Part shown: positions 51,620 to 62,000 of the stretch, in pieces
Numbering within the stretch: position 1 is the first letter of the stretch
Layout: each line of letters opens with the position of its first letter
From: Apostichopus japonicus
Lineage: Eukaryota > Echinodermata > Holothuroidea > Aspidochirotida > Stichopodidae
DNA length: 62,000 bases
Direction: 5' to 3'
Assembly (NCBI RefSeq): GCF_037975245.1
Contig: NC_092577.1
Coordinates: 2,802,501-2,864,500, forward strand
The notes under the pieces: generated by a model
Seen by the model: only the letters and a program-made list of their open reading frames with translations
What the model was told of the DNA's origin: nothing
Database searches by the model: none
Made by a program: the position numbers and the translations under genes

Positions 51620-51775
51620 ATGTGAAAAAGTAAGTTGGTCTGACGTTTCGATCCTAGCAGGATCTTCTTTAAAGACTAAAAAAAAATTAGCCTTTGAAGA
51701 ATTTTTGCCTTTTTTTAAGCCTTTGAAGAAGCTCCTGCTAGGATCGAAACGTCAGGCCAACTTACTTTTACACAT
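51620..51775. repeat. Inverted repeat, ~50-bp arms, in the SLC16 intron
   Basis: TAAGTTGGTCTGACGTTTCG...ATCCTAGCAGG...CTTTAAAG on the left is mirrored by CTTTGAAG...CCTGCTAGGATCGAAACGTC on the right, around an A/T-rich centre. The arm sequence is also at 28739 as a single copy. It could form a strong hairpin in RNA or DNA. Confidence 0.85.
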
Positions 51776-52093
51776 TTTATTTATTTAAATAAGTTACGTT
51801 CATATGACACCACGCTGCCATTTGCTTGCTTCATGGAATTCTGCAGTGCTCAACAATTAGGCTTATTTTGACAATTTAAACTGCAAACAATACGACTTTT
51901 GGAAACGCTTTTTATGATGTTAACGTAGAGCAACCTCTGAGTCAATTCTTTTACTTGAAAATGTGATTTCTATTAGTAATATAAAAAAAAAATCACTGAT
52001 GAACCTTTTTTTTCTGTCGATCACATATACGTCATTTGCTGTTAAACTCTCATTACGTGATGTTGCTGGAGTGAAAACATTGTGTATTGTGGA

Positions 52094-53192
52094 CAGGCGC
52101 GGCGGAACGGAAAAATTATTGGGGGGGCTAATGTGTGGAGACTATCTAAGCGGAGCGCCACCATCGGTTGGCGCGGAGCGTACAAGAAAATTTTGGGTTT
52201 TTTCAAACCCGCAGATGTCCGGAAACGGCACTTCCCGAGTGTTTTATGCTGCGAATACCTAGCCCTAAAATATGGGTCTTAAGCCTGCAATTTCTCAGAT
52301 TGCACGTAAAAGTCTGTAAAAACATTGTAATTTGTATATTCGATGGTGTTTTAAGAGAGTACAGTAGCTATTACTCGTAGTGTACTCACAAAGACGTTTT
52401 TGAGTGTAGTAAGGGCAGTGGCGGAGCTAGGGGTATTGGTCGGGGGGGGGGGGGGAAGAATGGTCTGTAGGGGCGCTTTCGACACTATCTAAGCGGAGCG
52501 CCACCACAGGTTGGCGCGGAGCGTACAGAAAAATTTTGAGTAAAGATACTCCCTAGATTGCAGGAAATTACCCTTTCCGGGCCTTGCTAATTTGCAGATA
52601 AACGGAGAATAAATAGGTGTCGTCGCCATTTTGTCGGAAAATTACACCAACAGAATATGACAAATGTCAATAGGTATATGAGAGCGCAATAAAATAGTCA
52701 ATAATAGCGAATAAGTAAAAAGTATAGTAAAAAGCTGAAAAGGGCGCCAGCAGTCCATTTGAGTCTGTCAGGGGGGGGGGGCATCCGCTCCCTGACTGTA
52801 TATATGGACGCTCCGCTACTAAGTAAGGGGATGTTGGAGAACTGGCTGAAATGAGGCAAGTCATTGGCCTAAGACGAAGTTGTGTTACGCTTACTGGTAC
52901 TCACACTCACTGCTTCCACTTTTCACGGGGCGTGAAGACGCGGTTAGGGTGACAATGTGGTCTATAGCCAGGGGACGGGCCGAGGGTCCCCCAGCAATTA
53001 CTAAAATTATTACACCTATATAGTATACGTGTGCATCGGACAGATCGACAAGTATGCATTGAAAAATGGGCAGATGCACGTTTCGGCGCCTTGGTAAATA
53101 TTGGGGGGGCTTATCATGCATTTTCCCCCTCAACTTTTTCATTGGGGGGGCTGAGCCCCCCCAAGCCCCCCCCCCCGGTTCCGCCGCCACTG
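52094..53192. mobile_element. hAT-type element, family 4, with a nested MITE
   Basis: Ends CAGGCGCGGCGGAACGG and GGTTCCGCCGCCACTG; identical 8-bp duplications ATTGTGGA (52086-52093, 53193-53200). It includes the GC-rich module at 52140-52200 and is interrupted by the family-2 MITE at 52416-52821. Lies in the SLC16 intron. Confidence 0.82.
52416..52821. mobile_element. hAT-type MITE, family 2, copy 3 (406 bp), nested
   Basis: Ends CAGTGGCGGAGCTAGG and GACGCTCCGCTACTA; identical 8-bp duplications AGTAAGGG (52408-52415, 52822-52829). Orientation is opposite to copy 2. Confidence 0.85.
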
Positions 53193-53777
53193 ATTGTGGA
53201 GTGAATTGCACGTGTGTGTATACGAAATTGTTCGACCAAGTATTCACAAAGATTGTGACTTACATTCATTCTGTATGCAAAATTTGGGTCTATGGTTTTT
53301 AGTAGTTCAAAACTTAGAGCATTACCCATGTAATTGTTGATTCATTGATATACGAGCCCCCCCCTCCCACCCCCCCCCCAAAAAAACGATTTATAAATTT
53401 ACCAAGTGTAACCAGTCCGGGAGAAACCCTCCAAGGCCTTCTCCCGTACTGATATCGTTAAGGGGTCTATCCGTCGAGCATTTGCTCATTTCTTTATGCG
53501 TTCTGAAGTGTAGGCTATCTTTATAAGTAGCAAATCTCACTGATTGCAGTATTTAGGCAAACTTGTGGCGGATTTTATTGTTAATTATGTATGCCCAAGT
53601 ACTACATGTTTTTAATGGCTGCAATGTGACCTAAGGTCAGGGAAAACCCCGGATATCCGACCGACAGAATATTTAATACTGGATAAAGTTCGTTACAAGA
53701 AAGAACGACAGTAAAACATAGATAACAGCTACCACGATGGTCTGCGCATGCCTATAGCAGCCAACACAATAACTAAC

Positions 53778-54632
53778 CGGAAATGGATCCACCAAGTTGC
53801 ATCGCTATTCCACCATAGAGATAACTAATTGCTGATCCGTTTCTCACATGATGTTTGCAAAGGTAGTCCGGTATCATTCCATTCAATGTAGAATCTGCGT
53901 ATCCGAGCGTGAAACCACAGAGAAAGGATGACAGTATCAGAAAAGGGTAACTAGATGTCACTACGTACACGAGTAGACCAATGGAGATTAAGCAGGATGG
54001 CAAAAGCCCTCCAGAAATGATGTTCACTTTGTCAAAATGAAATAGAAGGATTGAAAGCAATTTACCGCAGAACCCACCCAACCCACCAGCAGTTGAGAGA
54101 TAAACCGCTTCATTAGATGTGTACCCGAGAGATACGCCGAAAGGAACCAAAAATAATGCCCAAGCTGAAAAGGTGTAGTAAAAAATCGAATGTATGACTA
54201 AGAAAATTCCGAAATTCGGATGGTTTGTAACTGAGGAATGGCTAAACATGGATATCAAAATATTGCCACCCATGTCATCTTCTTTTGCACCATTGTGAAT
54301 TAAACGATGATCCCATTGGCCGCACAATCTCCGCTTCAACCATGCGAACACTTTACCGCTCCCAAAATCATGGTTGATCTCAGGCTCTTCAGCACCGATA
54401 ACAGGTTTCAGTAACACTCCACAGACAATAAAGTTCCACGATATGGCTCCTAGAAGTAAATATGAACCATGCAGGCCGTAGTATGAACGAAAAACCTCTA
54501 TTAACGGTGGCATCACGGAGATTCCTATGTATGTACTCAACTCCCTAGCGGCAAGCGCCACTGGAAATCTGTCTTTGAAATGTTCCATGAACGCCATAAA
54601 CAGCGCGAAATGTATCAGACCACCTCCTATCG
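53778..54632 (-). CDS. SLC16-type transporter, main exon (TM4-TM11)
   Basis: An 855-bp minus-strand exon between acceptor ATTTTCAG (54633 side) and donor TCCG|GTTAGT, phases 1 and 1. It encodes 284 residues. The segment HFKDRFPVALAARELSTYIG, followed by PPLIEVFRSYYGLHGSYLLL, follows the SLC16 pattern (YF-x-x-R-x-x-LA-x-G-x-x-x-AG-x-x-x-G ... YGWRG). About eight hydrophobic segments flank a hydrophilic central loop with acidic and basic runs. In the segment after the loop, AGGLGGFCGKLLSILLF has Lys where classic lactate-transporting members have the Asp/Arg pair region, so the substrate is open. Known for the family: plasma-membrane carriers for monocarboxylates, creatine, aromatic amino acids or thyroid hormones. 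Orphan-like; subfamily uncertain (MCT9/12/13-like by general look). Confidence 0.8.
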
Positions 54633-55082
54633 CTGAAAATATAAGAAAGTATAAGAAAACATAAGAAAGGACACATGTAATAACGGATCACAGTTAGCCC
54701 CCCCCCCCCAAAAAAAAATGCCGGATACATTTTAATCATGTCTAGAAAGAACTTATTAGTTAAATATGATTAAAAAATCTGTGTTTTCTGTAGTCTATAT
54801 GTGCGGATTCAAATTTCACAACATACATAGTACTCTTATAGGTCGACCTTTCTGATCCGTGTTCGATACTTCTTTTGACGTACAATCTTAAAGGGTATTC
54901 TTGTGGCGGACAATGTGACACTTATGTGGATACACTGCTAGTTGAAACCCCCATCACAATATCAGGTCCCCAATTAAAGGTATACGGTTGTTGGCAAGTC
55001 TTTTATGTTGGCTGGCTAAAATCCTCGATTTTTCTCCAGAGTGGATCGCAGTATATGCGGTCCGTCATGGTCATAACACGTT

Positions 55083-55725
55083 ATTGATATCAGTCCTTGA
55101 TATAGTCAAGATCAGTCTTTTATATAATTGATATCAGTCATACACGCAATTGATATCAGTTATTTTATATAATTGATATCAGTCATACACACAAATTGAT
55201 ATCAGTTATTTTATATAGTTAATATCAGTCATATATATCAGTTGATATCAGTCCTTTACATTATTGATATCAGTCATATTCGTAGTTGATATCAGTCATA
55301 CAAGCTTATTTATATCAGAGTTTTACATAATTCATACCTGTCAGTTATATACCCAATTGATATCAGTCCTTAACATAATTGATATCAATCCTTTATATAA
55401 TTGATGTCAGTCATATACGCAATTGATATCAGTCCTTAACATAATTCATATCAGTCATATACGCAATTGATATCAATCCTTTACATACCGGTAATTGATA
55501 TCTATCTTTTATATAATTGATATCAGACGTATTCACAATTGATATCAGTCCTTTACATAATTGATGTCAGTCATATAGGCAATTGATATCAGTCCTTTAC
55601 ATAATTGATATCAGTCATAGGCAATTATTATCAGTGTTGTAAAATTGATATCAACTCTTGACATAATTGATATCAGACATACACGCCATTGATATCAGTC
55701 CTTTAATAATTGATATCAGTCTGTT
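55083..55725. repeat. TTGATATCAGTC minisatellite in the SLC16 intron
   Basis: About 28 copies of a 20-25 bp unit built on AATTGATATCAGTCNTNNAC. Each unit contains the EcoRV-type palindrome GATATC. Confidence 0.92.
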
Positions 55726-56126
55726 TCACAGATCCACCGTAAAAAGCTATGGCTGGGGGAGTATCAGTAATGGAACATATTTTGATTATCGTGCGCAGGC
55801 GCAATCTTGAGTGACCAGTCTTCATGGTGACCAGTATTGCCCCTTTTAACACGTTAGAAAGTCAAATGTAGCAACCACTCTGGTTTATTCTCGTAACGCG
55901 CTGTTCACTCACTCGCTTAAGAGTATTTGTCCCTCTCTTAGACATTAAATTCTCTAAGTGAATCATCCTCACTGCCTGCAGGAACTCCAAGAAGCATTTC
56001 AAAACATTTTAGCAATTTTTGGCATGTCTAAGCTTGGGGACAACACAAATATCAGGAACTTATAAACTTAAAAAGATTTAAAAAAATAAAAGGTAAGTTC
56101 AAGTGTCCTTTTCAACTATGTCTTAC

Positions 56127-56270
56127 CAGTTATCCCCAGAAAGGTGAAAAGATGCCAGAGACTGGTCCCCATAAATCCTTGACAGGTAAACCCAAGGCCA
56201 TAAAGAATACCCCCTGTCACACCAAGGGAACGGTTGCTAATTCCCGGGAAGGCAGATCCTGCGATTCCGG
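56127..56270 (-). CDS. SLC16-type transporter, upstream exon (144 bp)
   Basis: Minus strand: acceptor TTATTGTTAATAG, donor ACTG|GTAAGA, phases 1 and 1. It encodes 48 residues, including NRSLGVTGGILYGLGFTCQG, one transmembrane segment rich in Gly. The 144-bp length and phase are the usual ones for this exon in SLC16 genes. The preceding exon with the N-terminal signature (GGWGW-type) was not found up to 62000. Together with the two exons to the left, 375 residues of an expected 430-500 are present. Confidence 0.72.
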
Positions 56271-56519
56271 CTATTAACAATAACCAGAAAAAGAATTGTA
56301 GAGAGTTAAAATAGTTCACTTTGAAAATAGTGAATTATAAGATTTGTAATATGACCCGTTTGTTATCCACTGAGTGTGTTTGTGTTTAGTATATCTTCTA
56401 CTATATGTTTTTTTCTTCTTCCGTTTCTAGTCTGGTTATTTTACGCTCATTATAATTTTATGGGGGTTGCTTAGGAATGTCCATGATGCGATTCACAAAT
56501 GTTAGATGTAAAACTATAT

Positions 56520-57475
56520 ACTGTGCTATATATATATATATATATATATATATTGTGTTACTGTATACTGTACTGTGTACTGTGCTATATATATATTGTG
56601 TTACTGTATACTGTACTGTATACTGTGCTACAGTGTCTATACTACGGTTACTGTATACTGCACTACACTATACTGTGTTACTGTTTACTGCACTGTATAC
56701 TGTACTGTACTATACTATACTATACTGTGTTACTGTAAACTGTACTATACTATACTTTGTTAATGTCTACTGTACTGTATACTCTGCTGCACTATACCGT
56801 GTTACTGTATACTGTATTACACTATACTGTGTTACTGCAGTGTAATGTACTGTATACTGTGCTACCCTATACTACGTTATTGTATACTTTACTAAACTAT
56901 ACTGTGTTACTGTTTACTGCACTGTATATACTGTACTATACTATATTGTGTTAATGTCTACTGTTCTATATACTGTGTTAATGTCTACTGTATTATACTA
57001 TACTGTGTTAATTTCTACTGTACTGTATACTGTGCTGCACTATACCGTGTGTTATTGTATACTGTACTAAACTATACTATGTTACTGTTTACTGTTTACT
57101 GTACTGTATACGGTACTATACTATATTGTGTTAATGTCTACTGTACTATACTATATTGTGTTAATGTCTACTGTACTATACTATAGTGTGTTAATGTCTA
57201 CTGTACTATACTATACTGTGTTAATGTCTACTGTATTGTATACTGTGCTGCACTATACCGTGTGTTACTGTATACTGTACTAAACTATACTGTGTTACTG
57301 TTTACTGCACTGTATACTATACTATACTATATTGTGTTAATGTCTACTGTACTACACTATACTGTGTTACTGTATACTGTACTGTATACTGTGCTACCCT
57401 ATACTGCGTTATTGTATACTGTACTAAACTATACTGTGTTACTGTTTACTGTACTGTTTACTGTAGGGATAACCT
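56520..57475. repeat. TACTGTACTATACTATACTG tandem repeat, ~950 bp
   Basis: An (AT)n start at 56527 is followed by variants of TACTGTATACTGTGTTACTG with a higher-order period of roughly 60-120 bp. The Tyr/Cys/Leu/Val-rich frames are artefacts. Confidence 0.92.
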
Positions 57476-57744
57476 AACATCATGAGGCAGTACCAATCAC
57501 ACTACATGGCAGTGAAAGAACAACGTTAGAAAAAAAAATCAAAAGTTCAAATTATTGCACTGAAATCAATATACATGCAGCAATACACAAAACCTATCAA
57601 AGACACTTTACACCACAAATGATGGTGTCATCCAAGGTATATATATATAGCCGTAATAGGCAAACATCTACAGTGTCTTATTTATCTATGTATTGGAATA
57701 AAACACAGGTAAAAATCTATTGTATTTTTTGGGTATACCAGTGG

Positions 57745-59200
57745 AGAGGTGGACTCATCATTAATTTTTTCCAATATACTTAATTATAATAAGCTGAGTA
57801 TGAATGAAGCAGATTGCTGTGATGGGCCTCTGACGTCTGTCGAGTGTGTTGACGCTCTGAATGCACTGTCCATTGGTAACTCCCCACTAGCGATGGACTA
57901 TCAGTCGATTTTTACAAGAAATTTTGGCCAGTTATCGTTGATATTGTGTGGTAAATGCTTTAAATTACCCTAATACTAATTTTGACTTGTCTGCCGAGCA
58001 GGGTCGTTCAATCATTACATTAATTCCAAAGCATGGCAAGGATAAGGACTTTATTAAAAACTATCGTCTAATCTCACTCCTCAACACTGACTACAAGATC
58101 TGCGCCAAAGTATTATCAACAAGAATTAAACTTATTCTCTCCAAAGTCATTAGCAATAGTCAGACGGGTTTCCTTAAAAACCGCTTTATTGGGTCCGCTT
58201 CGTTCTTGATCTGCTTCAGTATTGTAACACGAGTAACAAAACAGGTTTATTGTTCCTCGTGGACTTCGAAAAAGCATTTGACAGTGTGGAATGGGAGTTT
58301 ATTTTCACCTCCCTTAGATTCTTTGGTTTTGGGGAAAGTTTTATTAACTGGGTTCAAACTCTGTATTCTAACAATTCCGCCAGAATCATTAACAATTATG
58401 CATACTCATGCCCTGATTTTAAAATATCCCGTGGAGTACGCCAAGGTTGTCCCTTAAGCCCTTATATTTCTAATTTTTGCTGAGGTTCTCACATTGTGTG
58501 TAAATAATAATAATGCTTTCAATGGTATATCTCTATTTGACAACAACATTAACATTTTACAATATGCGGACGATACGACCATCTTTTTAGACGGTAGTTA
58601 TAGTTCTTTAAAAGAAACTATTAGTACTTTTAGTACTTTTGAGAAGTCATCGGGTCTAAAAGTCAATATGGAAAAATCTTCCCTTTTCCCACTAGGTAGA
58701 CAGACACAGAGGGAGCCATGGTTCCGTAACATTTTTGGGTTGAACTGGTCTAACCGTCCTGTTGCTTTATTAGGCGTCTCTTTTACCAATAACAGATCAG
58801 ACCCTTTTAGTTTGAATTTTCCACCTGAGCTCTCGAGGCTATTTTATCCATAGTCTTGAGTGTACCTGGGTGAACAGATATAACGACAGTAGCGATAACT
58901 ACTGGAAACTGTTTTCGATTTTCATTTGAAAAAGTCACGGCAAATCCCTTTTGTTTAACTGTAATTATAAAATAAACGACATTCATATTACTAATGCATT
59001 TATTTATGATGTCTGCCATGCATGGTCATTGCAATCTTTCATTACGCCTAATTCCAACTATGGAGAACAGATAATTTAGAACAATTCGTTTATAAAAAAT
59101 AACAATAAGATGGTATTTTACAACTCAAGGTATTAGGCAGGTGAAACATCTGTTTGACAATGACAATCGTCCATTGTCAATACTGCGTTTCAAAGAGAAG
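57745..59200 (+). pseudogene. L1/Tx1-like LINE reverse transcriptase, frameshifted
   Basis: Pieces in three frames follow the reverse-transcriptase order: CDGPLTSVECVDALNALSIG, then ITLIPKHGKDKDFIKNYRLI, then VDFEKAFDSVEWEFI, then RGVRQGCPLSPY, then LQYADDTTIFLDG (catalytic YADD) and LKVNMEKSS. Frameshifts lie near 57955, 58200-58245 and 58467, and a stop at 58851. The endonuclease domain is absent on the left. Known role: target-primed reverse transcription. This copy is dead. Confidence 0.85.
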
Positions 59201-59577
59201 CAGTGGCGTAGGAAGGTACTTTTGAGTGGGGGGGGGGGGGGGCTGAAGTCTGATGGCCGGCTTGGGGAGGGGGCTAAGGGAGGGGGTGTCCCCCTCCCCT
59301 TTGGAATTTTCTTGCATTTCCAGGTGGCCTCAGATGCAATTTGGTGCAATATAGCACACTTCAACACCCATTCCATTTTGTAAATAATTTTGCATTTTCA
59401 CCTGGCCTTAGATGCAATTTGGTGCTCCAAATGAGATTTTTTTCTCATTTGGAAATGAAAAAGGGGTTTTCTGACTTGCGAAGCGGGGGGGGGGGCGGAA
59501 TGATACTTCCGCCCCTCCATATTTTTCACTGGGGGGGGGGGCTGGCGTCCCCCAGCCCCCCGGTTCCTACGCCCTTG
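59201..59577. mobile_element. hAT-type MITE, family 1, copy C (377 bp), inside the LINE
   Basis: Ends CAGTGGCGTAGGAAG and CCTACGCCCTTG; identical 8-bp duplications AAGAGAAG (59193-59200, 59578-59585). It splits the LINE between reverse transcriptase and zinc-binding parts, so the MITE moved after the LINE was in place. Confidence 0.9.
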
Positions 59578-59585
59578 AAGAGAAG

Positions 59586-60440
59586 TATAGATTAGAATAT
59601 TGCCCATTTAATGTTTACTATGAAATTTTTTCCTCTATCCCTAGAGCATGGAAGGATGGACTGATGAAGGTTTACAAGGATATTGTTGATAGCTCTAGTG
59701 ATTATCCCCAGTTTATTCCCGCTGTCTCTACATACATTTATAATAACCTAGCTTATTACTCGTGTTAGTACTCCTCCTGCGGCTGTAGCCAAATGGAATC
59801 TTTATTTTAATATCACAGCCATGCACCCAATGAGATTCCAAGATGCAGTATTTCCAATTTCGCTTCCTCCATCGCATTATTGGAACAAACCACTACCGTC
59901 ATAAAATAGGGCAAATCGGTAACCCACGATGTCACTTTTGTGGCCGCTATGATGAGACCCTGTTACATCTGTTTTGGGACTGCCCTATTATATCGAACTT
60001 TATTTTAGATGTGGAGCAAGTTATTTTTGGCAGACAATTTATACTTTCGAAGAATGACATTTGCTTTGGGTTTTATTATTCTGTGAAATCACCCATATCA
60101 TTTTTTAATTTTTCATCTCAAGTACTTCATCTTCAGTAAAAAAAAAAAATTACAAACACGGAAATGAGATTTAGGGATTTTTTATATAAGTTAAAATTTG
60201 CTATTTAACTTGAGAAAGAACTCAAGCAAAGAGGAAAAGCTTTTATTTCTTAAGAGCAGTTAAAAGACTCATTTAGTAATTGCACTATACTGTTCAGTTA
60301 ATTACGATTCATCATTGTTTTTGTATGTACTTATCATTACTTGTAAAAGTTTTTTGACCTGATTGTATCCTAATATATTCGAATTGGCACAAGAATGTTA
60401 CCAATAAAGAAACCAAGTGTGGTAAAAAATAAAAAATAAA
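59586..60440 (+). pseudogene. LINE C-terminal part (zf-RVT) and 3' end
   Basis: Continues the LINE beyond the MITE. Frame 59843-60139 gives FQFRFLHRIIGTNH and CHFCGRYDETLLHLFWDCP, a zf-RVT zinc-binding motif, nearly the same as the fragment at 12615-13130. The 3' region has AATAAAG near 60403 and an A-rich tail to ~60440. Confidence 0.8.
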
Positions 60441-62000
60441 AATGAGAAAAAGTACTGTATACTATATATGCTCTACTGCACTATACAGAAAGTAGTGAGC
60501 CTCCTTGCATATTTATACTTATGTATGTAATGCACAGTGCATGTACAGCAATTGTGTGAAACTATACAGTAGCACTGATTCTCTAGATCTTCGTAGAATA
60601 ATACGTGTACCCTGCAGAAACAAAACACAGCATGCAATTCCCGATCGTAGAGTGTGCCTCTGTAATTGGCAGCTGGCTTCCAGTCTCGCTACGCTGGTTA
60701 CTTTTATTTTACACTTGACACTATAGTGTGTTGACTTCCGATCATTGAACTAAACTGTTTTTTGGCAAACATGCATGGCGAGCAGATCAAGCATTCTACG
60801 TTTACACTTCTATAGAGAAATTTGATCTATACTTTTGCTAATAAATCAGAATGATTCATTTGCGTAAAATAAACATCTTTACTTTGAAGGATCAGACTGA
60901 GACATCGGGTGGGGATTCGGTGGGGTAAACAGTGGGATGGGGGCCAAGTATATTCAATTAGTATTTAAAAATCGCAAAAAGGATCTGATTCGTAAGTATG
61001 AGGTAAATGAGTTCGTCAAACCTACCATTGGCGTTCCAAGCTTTTATTTGCCGAACATGAATTATTTCAATGCATGTGATCGGATAAGTACTATATAATC
61101 TAGAACGCAGTACTATACTACAGTGAAAGGTTTTCATAGATCAATGTTGCCATGTGACTATATGGAACTGCGATTTCCATTGCGAAAGCAGTTACCATAG
61201 TTGCGGCGAGTTACTGCACAATATAGCGTGCATCGAGATTGTGAATGCTCGGTATTCTAGTTAAAGATCCTGTTGTTGGATTACGTACGTTCCTGGCTAA
61301 TCAAGAGTACCCACAATTCAGTGCAATTTGAGAAAGGAAGCATCATTGAAAGTAGCCTATGGAGATATGGTAATTTCTGTAAATTCCCATATTTTACGGT
61401 TTCGGCAAAAGGTTCAACATGCTAGGATTGTTTTCTTCTTTTCACAAAATAAGAACAACTGTTGAGGTAGCGGTTAAATACCCGTGAGTTGTAATTCATT
61501 TCAACTAGTATATTGATTTCCACAAAGTTTGAGCTAATCTGGTGTATCAAGTATTTCTTTATGTTGAAACAGAAAAAAAATTGACGATAAGACTAGTATC
61601 TTTAAATATATGTTTTGATGTAAATATGATTTGCTATGTAAAGCTCAATCAGGTTTCAGAACCAAACATTCCTGCGAAACAGCATTGCTAAAATTAACTG
61701 ATGGATGGAAGTCATCGATAATATTATTGCATTATTTTTTTTAGTGCGCGATTAAAAGTGCTATCAACGTATCGTATCTCGTATGCCCACATTAAACTCT
61801 TGCAAATTCACGTATTTACATGTCAAAGAAAACACAGCGGCAATATCTTTCAAAACACTTGCTTGCATTATACCGACAAGGATGATATAGTTCTCGGTTC
61901 CAGTGGTGAATAAATCGGTGCATGTCTTTATTTGTTAAGAAGAATAATGAGGTTGCGTCCCTCGTAAGAGGATGTCACTATATCCAATTTAGAATAAAGC
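60441..62000. other. Right-end sequence without recognised feature
   Basis: AT-rich. No exon with an SLC16 N-terminal signature, no RNA gene and no clear element was found on either strand. Confidence 0.5.

Noticed and set aside
52891-53247. Minus-strand frame with a hydrophobic stretch (VYYIGVIILVIAG), considered as the last SLC16 exon
   Set aside because: It lies wholly or mostly inside the hAT-type element 52094-53192, has no acceptor in the needed phase, and the exon at 51172-51302 fits splice signal, phase and family pattern.
56477-57477. Overlapping Tyr/Cys/Leu/Val-rich frames
   Set aside because: Produced by the TACTGTACTATACTATACTG tandem repeat.
1-62000. CRISPR arrays, operons, riboswitches, bacterial promoters
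   Set aside because: The window is eukaryotic: introns, SINE/LINE/hAT content. The tandem arrays lack spacer structure.

Overview
This is a piece of animal nuclear genome, AT-rich, with interrupted genes and about two thirds of its length in mobile elements and simple repeats. A CTF18 gene spread over 30 kb, SLC16 and Reeler exons, a tRNA-derived SINE, CR1/L2-like and L1/Tx1-like LINEs, and many hAT-type miniature elements suggest a marine invertebrate deuterostome. An echinoderm such as a sea cucumber is plausible, but the species cannot be fixed from sequence alone.

Layout. 1-13.3 kb is repeat-dominated: a ~595-bp tandem array, hAT elements, a SINE, a long tetranucleotide array, (TAA)n tracts and LINE 3' ends. 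At 13,341-13,560 (minus) lies the first coding exon of a secreted Reeler-domain protein; its other exons were not found. At 16,878-47,280 (plus) lies a complete CHTF18 (CTF18) gene: 23 coding exons, 951 residues, uninterrupted frame, one GC-AG intron. Its introns carry a CR1-like LINE, two SINE copies, several MITEs, a gag-only LTR element nested in a MITE, and tandem arrays. At 51,172-56,270 (minus, convergent with CHTF18) are the last three coding exons of an SLC16-type transporter; its N-terminal exon was not found and is probably beyond the right edge. At 57.7-60.4 kb is a decayed L1/Tx1-like LINE interrupted by a MITE.

How the genes relate. CHTF18 encodes the large subunit of an alternative clamp loader for PCNA, used in replication, sister-chromatid cohesion and checkpoint signalling. 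Its upstream region holds a CRE, an E2F site and an inverted CCAAT box within about 50 bp, which fits S-phase expression. The Reeler and SLC16 genes are unrelated to it; nothing suggests an operon or functional cluster.

Most interesting structure. Four 25-35 bp inserts that are little more than two inverted arms, flanked by 7-8 bp direct repeats. Three of them can be checked against unoccupied homologous sites in this same window. They look like transposons reduced to their terminal repeats. MITEs are also nested inside MITEs with readable target-site duplications, and a shared GC-rich module recurs in several otherwise different hAT-type families.
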